This document shows, piece after piece, positions 21,060 to 26,545 of a stretch of 37,581 bases of DNA. Each line of letters starts with the position of its first letter. Within the stretch, counting starts at the first letter, position 1. The notes beneath the pieces were generated by a model. That model did no database searches and was not told the DNA's origin. It was given only the letters and a program-made list of their open reading frames with translations. The stretch is from a virus: positions 1-37,581 of the IMG/VR virus record IMGVR_UViG_3300012351_000018. One strand, given 5' to 3'. The position numbers were made by a program, and so were the translations under genes.

Positions 21060-21521
21060 GTGAAACCGATCATCGCACTCGTCCCCCTGCTGCTCCTGGC
21101 CGGAGCCGCTACTGCTTGCGGCTCCCCCTCGTCTGCTCCCGGTCCCTCCGCCCTGGTGAAACTCCAGGAGTGGAAGGACCGGGGCGGGACCGACATCGAG
21201 AACGTCTTGAGAGCCGAGCTGGACGCGGTCACCTACGACGCTCGCCTCGGGAACCTCACCGCTATGGCGGGCGCCTGCGGAGACCTGTTCGCTGGCGTGT
21301 CCAACGCGCAGGCTTACGCGGACCTGCCCGACGCTGAGATGCAGTACCACTGGGGCCGCGCCCTGGATTCTCTGAAGGACGCCGCGGTGCACTGCGGAGT
21401 CGGGGCGGTCACCGTGAGCCCTTCCGCTCTGAGCTATGCGGCGGACGACATCGACTCCGCCACCGAAGACGTTGCCGCGGTCGCGGCCCGCGCTGACGAG
21501 ATTGCACGGGCCGCGTCATGA
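21060..21521 (+). CDS. Lipoprotein
   Basis: 153 residues from a GTG at 21060 after TAGGCAGGC; the frame is open to an ATG at 21027 but the later start gives a textbook signal: KPIIALVPLLLLAGAATACG, a Lys, a hydrophobic core and a lipobox ending at Cys 20, then a Ser/Pro-rich linker. The exported part is helical and acidic with two more cysteines (AGACGDLF, VHCGVGA) that could form a disulfide. So the product should be lipid-anchored outside the cell membrane. Phage lipoproteins of this kind commonly block infection by a second phage; that role is inferred. It sits between replication genes, overlaps the DNA polymerase start (ATGA), and looks like an inserted accessory gene. Confidence 0.78.
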   Translation: MKPIIALVPLLLLAGAATACGSPSSAPGPSALVKLQEWKDRGGTDIENVLRAELDAVTYDARLGNLTAMAGACGDLFAGVSNAQAYADLPDAEMQYHWGRALDSLKDAAVHCGVGAVTVSPSALSYAADDIDSATEDVAAVAARADEIARAAS

Positions 21522-23236
21522 CCGACTCGCCCCGGGAAGTCGTGTTCGACCTGGAAGGCGCCTCGGCTGACCAGTTGTACAAGGGCGGTCACGAGGGTCC
21601 GTTCGTCCGGCTCCTGGGGACCCGTTCCCAGTTCTTCGAGAGCGTTGACTCCGGGGACGGGAAGGCCGCAGCGGTAGACGAGATCCAGGGAGCCGACGTC
21701 AAGATCGGGCACAACATCCTGGCGTTCGACATCCCCGCCCTGGCACGGCATGAGGGCGGGGACTACGCGAAGCTGTCGGATGGAGCCGTTGACACAATCA
21801 TCCTGGCACGGCTGTCGGACCCTCCCGGGGCTCGCGGCCAGAAGCCGTGGTCCACCCCCGGGTACTACTCGCTGGACGCTGTAGCGGCCCGCTTGGGCGT
21901 TCCCGGGAAGACTGACGACATCGGGGATCTCGCCAAGCGGCACGGAGGTTACGACAAGATTCCTCTGGACGATCCGGAGTACCGCGACTACCTGCGCGGT
22001 GACCTTGCCGCCACCCGCGCCGTGTACGAGGCGCTGAAACCCGCTCTCACCCCGTACGCCCGGCGGGAGATGAAGGTCGTATCTCTCCAGAACCGCATGA
22101 CGTTCAACGGCTGGCGGATCGACACCAGCCTCCTAGCGGACCGCGTCCGCATCGAGGAGGAGAGCCGTCGCAGCGCTCTGGAGTCACTGCACGACGGCTA
22201 CGGCCTCCCCCGCACCGGGGGCAAGTCGCCTCTGGGGTCCAAGGCGGGCAAGGAGTGGTTCGCCTACATGTTGGAGCGTGACGGCATCGAGCCGGTACCC
22301 ACGGCCAACGGTGCGGTATCGGTGTCCGGGGACGCTCTGACCGCCCTCGGTGGCCGCGACGGAGTCTCCCCGCAGGCGTCCGCGATGCTGGGGCTCATGA
22401 AGGAGGTTGCGGGCCTCACCGCCAAGTATCAGGAGATCAGTAACCACCTGATCGGGGACCGGGTACACGGCGGGATCGGTGCCGATCAGGCGTCCGGCCG
22501 CTGGGCCATGACCAAACCGTCACTCACCAACATCGGTAAGCGCGGGGCTAAGAAGGTGGCACAGCGGGAGGTCTTCCTCCCCGAACCCGGCCACGTCCTG
22601 ATCACGTTCGACCTCGATCAGGTGGACATGCGCGCGATCGCTGCGCTGTCCCAGGACCGGGCGTACATGGAGCTGTTCGGCCCTGGCCGCGACGCGCACA
22701 GCGAGATCGCGGAACTCGTGTTCGGCCGCAGCGATGGTGAGTGGCGGGACCGGTCCAAGCGGTGTGGCCACGGCTGGAACTACGGCATGAGCGTCAACGG
22801 CCTGATCAGGTCCGGTGTCGATCCCCAGGTGGCTCAGCAGTTCGACACCCAGATGACCAACCGTTTCCCCGTGCTGTGCTCGAAGCGCGAGGAGTGGCGG
22901 GCCACGGGAGAATCCGGAGCGCTCCTGGACAACGGCTTCGGCCGGATGATGCGCTGCGACCCGAACCGGGCGTACACCCAGGCGCCAGCCCTGATGGGAC
23001 AGGGCGGGGCACGCGATCTGATGTGCGAGGGTCTGCTCCGCCTCGATCCCCAGATTCACCCGATGTTGCGTGCCGTGGTGCATGACGAGATTGTTTGTAG
23101 TGTTCCCGTTAAACGGCTTGAATCGGTCAAAGCTCACATCCTTGAAGCCTTGACTTTTGAGTGGCGAGGGGTGGCAATCACTGCTGGGGCGAGCAAAGCC
23201 GCTGCGAACTGGGGTGCTTGCTATGCAAAGGGGTAA
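21518..23236 (+). CDS. Family A DNA polymerase with 3'-5' exonuclease domain
   Basis: 572 residues; ATG overlaps the lipoprotein stop. Exonuclease motifs: VVFDLEGA (Exo I), KIGHNILAFDIPAL (Exo II), YLRGDLAATRAVY (Exo III, YxxxD). Polymerase motifs: A ITFDLDQVDMRAIAALSQD, B RDRSKRCGHGWNYGMS, C AVVHDEIVCSVP. Motif A has Asp in place of the usual Glu (DLDQVDMR versus DYSQIELR), and motif B has His at the position of the Phe/Tyr that governs ddNTP discrimination. No 5' nuclease domain. It is short for Pol I but usual for actinophage replicases. It is the replicative polymerase, working with the primase/helicase upstream. Confidence 0.93.
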   Translation: MTDSPREVVFDLEGASADQLYKGGHEGPFVRLLGTRSQFFESVDSGDGKAAAVDEIQGADVKIGHNILAFDIPALARHEGGDYAKLSDGAVDTIILARLSDPPGARGQKPWSTPGYYSLDAVAARLGVPGKTDDIGDLAKRHGGYDKIPLDDPEYRDYLRGDLAATRAVYEALKPALTPYARREMKVVSLQNRMTFNGWRIDTSLLADRVRIEEESRRSALESLHDGYGLPRTGGKSPLGSKAGKEWFAYMLERDGIEPVPTANGAVSVSGDALTALGGRDGVSPQASAMLGLMKEVAGLTAKYQEISNHLIGDRVHGGIGADQASGRWAMTKPSLTNIGKRGAKKVAQREVFLPEPGHVLITFDLDQVDMRAIAALSQDRAYMELFGPGRDAHSEIAELVFGRSDGEWRDRSKRCGHGWNYGMSVNGLIRSGVDPQVAQQFDTQMTNRFPVLCSKREEWRATGESGALLDNGFGRMMRCDPNRAYTQAPALMGQGGARDLMCEGLLRLDPQIHPMLRAVVHDEIVCSVPVKRLESVKAHILEALTFEWRGVAITAGASKAAANWGACYAKG

Positions 23237-23471
23237 GGATGACCCTTATGCTCCCGGGTTCCACACGGACACCGATCCGATGGACCTGCACGTGGCCTTG
23301 TCCCGTGGCCTCGATGACGGGCCGGTCCACTTGTCGTGGCGTGACCGCATCGAGGCGACACGTATACTCACGGCCCGTGGGGAGTCGGCCAGGTCCATCG
23401 GTCTGAGGCTGGACATCGACGGCCGCTCCGTCCGCCGTTACCGCGTTCTGATCCGCGAAAGGGGGTGCTGA
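23223..23471 (+). CDS. Small helix-turn-helix protein
   Basis: 82 residues from an ATG at 23223 (MQRGKDDPYAPGFHTDTDPM), which overlaps the polymerase end by 14 bases; an internal ATG at 23280 is an alternative. The C-terminal half reads DRIEATRILTARGESARSIG then LRLDIDGRSVRRYRVLI, a clear homeodomain-like or sigma-region-4-like HTH as in resolvase-type DNA binders. SD is weak, suggesting coupled translation. Likely a DNA-binding regulator of the promoter region that follows. Confidence 0.7.
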   Translation: MQRGKDDPYAPGFHTDTDPMDLHVALSRGLDDGPVHLSWRDRIEATRILTARGESARSIGLRLDIDGRSVRRYRVLIRERGC

Positions 23472-23473
23472 TC

Positions 23474-23533
23474 ATGTGCACGAATCCTGACTGCCGGAAG
23501 ATGGGCTGTTCTTCCACCCCGAAAAAGTCCTAG
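23474..23533 (+). CDS. Possible 19-residue Cys-containing microprotein
   Basis: ATG at 23474, eight bases after a strong GGGGG ribosome site: MCTNPDCRKMGCSSTPKKS. Three cysteines and two C-terminal lysines. It begins three bases after the stop of the HTH gene. The strong SD and tight spacing argue for translation; the length argues for caution. It may be a leader peptide or a small zinc-binding peptide. Confidence 0.35.
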   Translation: MCTNPDCRKMGCSSTPKKS

Positions 23534-23538
23534 TAGAC

Positions 23539-23554
23539 AGGGCTTGACAGCCCT
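23539..23554. promoter_or_regulatory. Candidate operator AGGGCT-TGAC-AGCCCT
   Basis: A perfect inverted repeat centred on the -35 box of the promoter at 23544. The half site AGGGCTGTC(A/T)A recurs on one strand at the leftward promoter at 12370-12375 (AGGGCTGTCTA) and partly at 13561 (GGCTGTCAAGC). The small Xre regulator at 12504-12740 is a possible binder. Confidence 0.45.
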
Positions 23555-23572
23555 AGCCATGAGGCGTAGTAT
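23544..23572 (+). promoter_or_regulatory. Strong rightward promoter TTGACA-17-TAGTAT
   Basis: TTGACA (23544-23549), 17 bases, TAGTAT (23567-23572): the best sigma-70-type match in the window. Predicted start about 23579, five bases before the first structured RNA element. It drives the resolvase, the small-paralog array and probably terminase genes. Confidence 0.85.
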
Positions 23573-23583
23573 TTAGATCAGAA

Positions 23584-23636
23584 GGACAGAGGGGCCGACG
23601 AAAGTCACTGGTTGGCAGCGCAAGGCTCCTGGGTCC
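23584..23636 (+). ncRNA. Structured leader RNA element, copy A (tandem)
   Basis: Outer arms GGACAGAGGGGCC (23584-23596) and GGCTCCTGGGTCC (23624-23636) pair with two mismatches and one G-U. The 27-base core has a GAC-GAAA-GTC hairpin followed by ACTGG and TTGGCAGCGCAA. The core matches copy B nearly base for base and copy C on the leftward early transcript, whereas the arms have diverged with pairing kept, the mark of a selected RNA fold. Confidence 0.72.
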
Positions 23637-23643
23637 GGCTCAA

Positions 23644-23696
23644 CGAGGTAGCGGCTGACGAAAGCCACTAGATGGCAGCGCAAGGTCGCTACCTCG
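23644..23696 (+). ncRNA. Structured leader RNA element, copy B (tandem)
   Basis: Outer arms CGAGGTAGCG (23644-23653) and CGCTACCTCG (23687-23696) are exact complements. The core reads CTGACGAAAGCCACTAG then ATGGCAGCGCAAGG. Compared with copy A the small hairpin has an A-C mismatch (GAC/GCC). Only seven bases separate copy A from copy B. No gene lies in 23534-23779; this leader holds the promoter, both elements and the hairpins at 23700-23755. Confidence 0.74.
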
Positions 23697-23699
23697 GAA

Positions 23700-23755
23700 G
23701 GCCCAGGGCATAAGACTGGGCCCCCTGGGAGGAAAGAACACTACCCAGGGGGCCC
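23700..23755 (+). terminator. Attenuator: two mutually exclusive hairpins
   Basis: GGCCCAG (23700-23706) pairs with CTGGGCC (23716-23722). The second partner overlaps the 5' arm of a 12-bp stem, GGGCCCCCTGGG (23718-23729) with CCCAGGGGGCCC (23744-23755). Forming the first hairpin prevents the second, as in an antiterminator/terminator switch. There is no U run after the large stem, so it could instead act on translation. The SD of the resolvase gene lies 8 bases later. Confidence 0.6.
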
Positions 23756-23779
23756 CGACCAACCGAGAGGCAGGCTCAG

Positions 23780-24199
23780 ATGGCATCTTCACAGTACAGG
23801 CTAGGCGCAGACTTTGAAAACCGTACGCGGGATCGTTTCGAGGAAGCAGGGTATTACGTGGTCCGCTCGGCTGGCAGCCGGGGCGTGGCCGACCTCGTGG
23901 TCTTCGATGTGACAGCAGACCGCGTCAGCCGTTTCCCTGCCCCCCTGATGATCCAGTGCAAGCGCGGCCGTAACGGCCTGGGGGTAGAGGCGTGGAACCA
24001 CTTCTATGCCATTGCGGACGCGGCAGGATGCGTGCCGGTTGTGGCTGAGAAGAAGGAGGGCCGGACCCTGGAGTCCGACTTCTGGGAAGTGACCGGGTTC
24101 CGGACCCCGCGAGGGAAGCATAAGCCGTGGATTCCGTGGATTCTTAGGGGAGCGACCCCGACACTGTCAGTAGCGGAAATCATGGAGGAGCGGTCATGA
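23780..24199 (+). CDS. Holliday junction resolvase (Hjc-like PD-(D/E)XK nuclease)
   Basis: 139 residues, ATG at 23780 after CCGAGAGGCAGG. Catalytic pattern: RLGADFENRTRDRFEEAGYY (Glu of motif I), then RSAGSRGVADLVVF (Asp), then PLMIQCKRGR (Q-x-K), and a later WNHFYAIADAAG helix. This is the archaeal-type Hjc/RuvC-replacing resolvase fold often found in Streptomyces phages. It would cut branched replication or recombination intermediates before packaging. First gene of the transcript carrying the tandem RNA elements; its stop overlaps the next start by 4 bases. Confidence 0.85.
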   Translation: MASSQYRLGADFENRTRDRFEEAGYYVVRSAGSRGVADLVVFDVTADRVSRFPAPLMIQCKRGRNGLGVEAWNHFYAIADAAGCVPVVAEKKEGRTLESDFWEVTGFRTPRGKHKPWIPWILRGATPTLSVAEIMEERS

Positions 24200-24381
24200 C
24201 CCTCGCGGACCTCGACCCAGAAGCACGCGCGTTAGTCCATGAACTGGCAGAGCAGCAGCGCAGGGACACCGAAGAGGGATACGTACGAGTACGCGACGCC
24301 TACGGCTGGGCATACGCCAACGGCTGGCGTTGCGGCAGGAACCGGCTGGCAGACCTGATCGACCCCGAGGTGGCGAAATGA
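24196..24381 (+). CDS. Small early protein of a tandem paralog array, member 1
   Basis: 61 residues, ATGA overlap with the resolvase. It ends RLADLIDPEVAK, the C-terminal tag shared by the next three genes. The body is helical and acidic (DPEARALVHELAEQQRRDTE, VRDAYGWAYANGWRCGRN). Members 2-4 share an AHxLxEKIR helix that here is replaced by AEQQRRD. No known domain. Confidence 0.7.
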   Translation: MTLADLDPEARALVHELAEQQRRDTEEGYVRVRDAYGWAYANGWRCGRNRLADLIDPEVAK

Positions 24382-24572
24382 ACGACTACGGCAAGTACGC
24401 GCTGATGCACGCGAACGGCGCAACGTGGGCTGAGGTATTCGACGCTCACGCGCACGATCTGTCAGAGAAGATCCGTGAGGACAATCCCATCGGGCATCGG
24501 AAGTGGTCGGGAGCAGCAGCGTATGCATGGTTCCAGGCCGCAGACCTGATCGACCCCGAGGTGACGAAGTGA
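24378..24572 (+). CDS. Tandem paralog array, member 2
   Basis: 64 residues, ATG at 24378 overlapping the previous stop (ATGA). HAHDLSEKIREDNPIGH in the middle and FQAADLIDPEVTK at the end. The DNA coding the last ten residues is nearly identical to that of members 1 and 3, indicating recent duplication or gene conversion. Confidence 0.7.
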   Translation: MNDYGKYALMHANGATWAEVFDAHAHDLSEKIREDNPIGHRKWSGAAAYAWFQAADLIDPEVTK

Positions 24573-24805
24573 GTGCACGCGAAGAACTGTTTGAGTCCAT
24601 GACCGGAGGAGGCTGGAACCTCGCCCCCGGAGAGGCTGACTCAACGAACGCGCTGATCGACGCCTTCGCACACGAGCTAGCGCAAAACCTGCGCGACTAC
24701 ATGGGCGGCCCAGATAGCTACCCCGGGGAACCAGAAAGAATCTTGCGGTACGTCCGAGGGTGGCACGACGCAGCCAACATGATCGACCCCGAGGTGGCGA
24801 AGTGA
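24569..24805 (+). CDS. Tandem paralog array, member 3
   Basis: 78 residues from GTG at 24569 (GTGA overlap). Middle helix FAHELAQNLRDYMGG, end WHDAANMIDPEVAK. Longer N-terminus (SAREELFESMTGGGWNLAPG) than member 2. No cysteines or membrane segment. Confidence 0.7.
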   Translation: MSAREELFESMTGGGWNLAPGEADSTNALIDAFAHELAQNLRDYMGGPDSYPGEPERILRYVRGWHDAANMIDPEVAK

Positions 24806-25020
24806 GCGCGTTCGACAATTTGGTTGAACTCTTTCGGGCGGGTGGTCCGCACAAGGCTTTCTCGGCGGAAGAGTGTGTGCGCATCGCGCTGGACGAGCAC
24901 GCGCACGGTCTGGCAGAGAAGATCCGAGCGGAGGCTCGCAAGGTAGGTGAGGCCGGGGGACCGTACACCTTTGGCCTCAACAAGGCAGCGGACATGATCG
25001 ACCCGGAGGTAGAGAAGTGA
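24802..25020 (+). CDS. Tandem paralog array, member 4
   Basis: 72 residues from GTG at 24802 (GTGA overlap). Middle helix EHAHGLAEKIRAEARK is close to member 2, end LNKAADMIDPEVEK. One cysteine (EECVRIAL). Followed by a membrane microprotein, again with a 4-base overlap. Confidence 0.7.
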   Translation: MSAFDNLVELFRAGGPHKAFSAEECVRIALDEHAHGLAEKIRAEARKVGEAGGPYTFGLNKAADMIDPEVEK

Positions 25021-25100
25021 ACGCATACGGCATCATCGCAATCGTCCTGGCAGCGCTCAGCGTGATCATGTGGGCTACGTCGTTCCTGTTCGAGGACTAG
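25017..25100 (+). CDS. Tiny membrane protein (27 aa)
   Basis: GTG at 25017 in a GTGA overlap. The peptide (MNAYGIIAIVLAALSVIMWA, then TSFLFED) is almost entirely one membrane helix with a short acidic end. Its position at the end of a strictly coupled gene string makes translation very likely despite its size. Role unknown. Confidence 0.55.
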   Translation: MNAYGIIAIVLAALSVIMWATSFLFED

Positions 25101-25109
25101 GGGCAGGCC

Positions 25110-25223
25110 ATGAGGCAGACTTTGCGGGTCTGGTGGCCTGTGGCAGAGCACGAAGAGACTGACGACGAGGCTCCGCCCCAGTGGGACGAGCAACCCGCCA
25201 GGGAAGGCGGGCACCCACACTGA
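25110..25223 (+). CDS. Small acidic protein (37 aa)
   Basis: ATG at 25110 after GGGGCAGG. MRQTLRVWWPVAEHEETDDE, then a Pro/Glu/Gly-rich end with histidines (REGGHPH). No membrane segment. Good ribosome site and close spacing to the preceding gene support it. Ends the operon just before a hairpin. Confidence 0.5.
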   Translation: MRQTLRVWWPVAEHEETDDEAPPQWDEQPAREGGHPH

Positions 25224-25228
25224 CGGAC

Positions 25229-25261
25229 CGGCCCCCCAGACCTGTAGTGGTTCCGGGGCCG
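25229..25261 (+). terminator. Possible terminator of the small-paralog operon
   Basis: CGGCCCC (25229-25235) and GGGGCCG (25255-25261) form a 7-bp GC stem with a 19-base loop right after the TGA at 25223. It may end part of the early transcript before the terminase genes. Downstream a weak promoter-like pair TTCCGG-17-TACTTT (25251-25279) could restart transcription; both calls are tentative. Confidence 0.4.
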
Positions 25262-25320
25262 TCGCGTGTGCGGTACTTTGAGACTTAACGGAACCCGGTA
25301 CACGAACCCGAGGCAGATTA

Positions 25321-25872
25321 ATGGTACTGATCAGAGGTATGAACGATGACGGGTCGGAGCCACCCGTCTCCCGGAAAGCGGCTGTGGCCAGGCGAGGCAA
25401 GGCAGAGGTCGAGCCGGTAGCGGAACCCGAGGCTCCCAAGGAGCGCAAGCCCAAAGGCCGCATCCTCCCGTGGCGGAAGCTGGATCTCATCCGGGAACTG
25501 GCCGAACCCAAGCGCACCCAGCGGCAAATGGCAGCAGACCATGGCGTCACCGAACCCGCTATCACGCTGTTCAAGCAACGGCACGCGCTGGAGATCGCCA
25601 GGGTTCGGGAGAACATGGCGGACAAGTTCGCCGGTCTGTGGGTCGCGGACAAGATGAACCGCATCGCGGTGTATGAGGCGGACATCGAGGCCATCGAGAT
25701 GATGGCGCAGCGGGACGGCGCCACGATGGCGCAAGCGGACATGCTCCGTGTCAAGGGTTCGTTCCTTCGGGCTGTGGCTGAGGAGCTGGGCCAGCTTCCC
25801 GCCCGGGTGAACGTCACCGTGACCCCGGTCGAACACGTGATCATTGGCGTAAACCCGGAGGACTTGAAGTGA
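25321..25872 (+). CDS. Terminase small subunit
   Basis: 183 residues, ATG at 25321 after CCGAGGCAG. N-terminal 50 residues are charged and disordered-looking (Glu/Lys/Pro). Then a HTH: LDLIRELAEPKRTQRQMAAD and HGVTEPAITLFKQRH (residues about 55-90), the DNA-recognising part, followed by a long helical segment (MADKFAGLWVADKMNRIAVY, DIEAIEMMAQRDG) for oligomerisation. Location about 700 bases upstream of the large subunit fits. It should recognise phage DNA for packaging. No cos or pac site could be identified by eye nearby. GTGA overlap with the next gene. Confidence 0.75.
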   Translation: MVLIRGMNDDGSEPPVSRKAAVARRGKAEVEPVAEPEAPKERKPKGRILPWRKLDLIRELAEPKRTQRQMAADHGVTEPAITLFKQRHALEIARVRENMADKFAGLWVADKMNRIAVYEADIEAIEMMAQRDGATMAQADMLRVKGSFLRAVAEELGQLPARVNVTVTPVEHVIIGVNPEDLK

Positions 25873-26048
25873 ACGTAAGCCGTGTGCGTGTTCTGCTCGA
25901 TGGTGCGGACGTAAGCTACCTGACTGCCTCGGTTGTCGCGGAGGCTTCGGTTACGGAGCCGCTGTCGGTCACCCTGAAGATGCGTGCCTCGCACGTCACC
26001 GTGGAAGATGACGGCACCGTGGTGTACCACCTGGGGGCCACCCGATGA
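25869..26048 (+). CDS. Small hypothetical protein (59 aa)
   Basis: GTG at 25869 overlapping the terminase small subunit stop. The sequence alternates in beta-strand style: NVSRVRVLLDGADVSYLTAS, VTLKMRASHVTVEDDG, VVYHLGATR. No known domain. Coupled at both ends (next ATG overlaps its stop), so expressed with terminase genes. Confidence 0.6.
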   Translation: MNVSRVRVLLDGADVSYLTASVVAEASVTEPLSVTLKMRASHVTVEDDGTVVYHLGATR

Positions 26049-26242
26049 ACGCCCGGAGCCGGAGAGCCTTCATCGAGCATCTGCAGCGGATCATCGCCAA
26101 GGGGTGTGAGGACTTGGGCGGTGAGTGGGAGGGTGTCCACGCTCCCCGAAAGCTCCGGTGCGCCAAGGGCCATGAGGCCACTACCCGCCCCCACGACATC
26201 CGTAAGGGGTGGGGAGTATGCCGGACGTGCGCGGGACAGTAG
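26045..26242 (+). CDS. Small protein with zinc-ribbon-like ending
   Basis: 65 residues, ATGA overlap. Basic helical N-terminus (NARSRRAFIEHLQRIIAKGC), then KLRCAKGHEATTRPHD and GWGVCRTCAGQ: Cys, His and a terminal CxxC suggest one zinc site. Could bind nucleic acid. Lies between the two terminase genes; function not recognised. Confidence 0.62.
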   Translation: MNARSRRAFIEHLQRIIAKGCEDLGGEWEGVHAPRKLRCAKGHEATTRPHDIRKGWGVCRTCAGQ

Positions 26243-26403
26243 AACGGTGGCGCGTGTACCGGGACTACCGCTACGGGTGGGTGGCCGCTCTCGGTCTGGG
26301 GTGGCCCAAGGAGTTCGCCACGTGGCGCGAGGCGTTCGTCTACGCGGACATGTGGGCACGGTACGCGGAGCTTGAGCGCAGGTACAAGGAAGGCAGGCTG
26401 TAA
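26218..26403 (+). CDS. Small aromatic-rich protein (61 aa)
   Basis: ATG at 26218 after GGGGTGGGG, overlapping the previous gene by 25 bases. RWRVYRDYRYGWVAALGLGW then EFATWREAFVYADMWARYAE: many Tyr, Trp and Arg residues, as in small phage proteins that resemble a swapped beta-hairpin plus helix. No function known to me. The TAATG junction couples it to the next gene. Confidence 0.6.
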   Translation: MPDVRGTVERWRVYRDYRYGWVAALGLGWPKEFATWREAFVYADMWARYAELERRYKEGRL

Positions 26404-26504
26404 TGAGGGTCCGGATCGTCAGTTACTTCGGTAAGTGGTACTGGTGGGAGGAAGGGGAGAACGGTCGCCTGTCCCTCCGGAAGGCCAAGTGGCTGAATGA
26501 CTGA
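26403..26504 (+). CDS. Tiny Trp-rich protein (33 aa)
   Basis: ATG at 26403 overlapping the TAA of the previous gene. MRVRIVSYFGKWYWWEEGEN, then GRLSLRKAKWLND. It resembles the N-terminal part of the preceding gene in being a short Trp/Tyr beta-hairpin, perhaps a fragment of a duplicated relative. Tight coupling supports translation. Confidence 0.5.
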   Translation: MRVRIVSYFGKWYWWEEGENGRLSLRKAKWLND

Positions 26505-26545
26505 GACATCTAACCGTCACGTCTACCTAGGCAGGGGGTGACTTC

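Noticed and set aside
23584-23696. Cobalamin or c-di-GMP riboswitch
   Set aside because: GCCACT and GCGCAAGG look superficially like parts of these classes, but the B12 box, the GEMM tetraloop-receptor arrangement and the overall sizes do not fit.
24462-26030. 522-codon minus-strand open frame across the small-paralog array
   Set aside because: Ser/Arg-rich, repetitive (LRHLGVDQV from the repeated IDPEV DNA), and opposite a well-formed string of coupled plus-strand genes.
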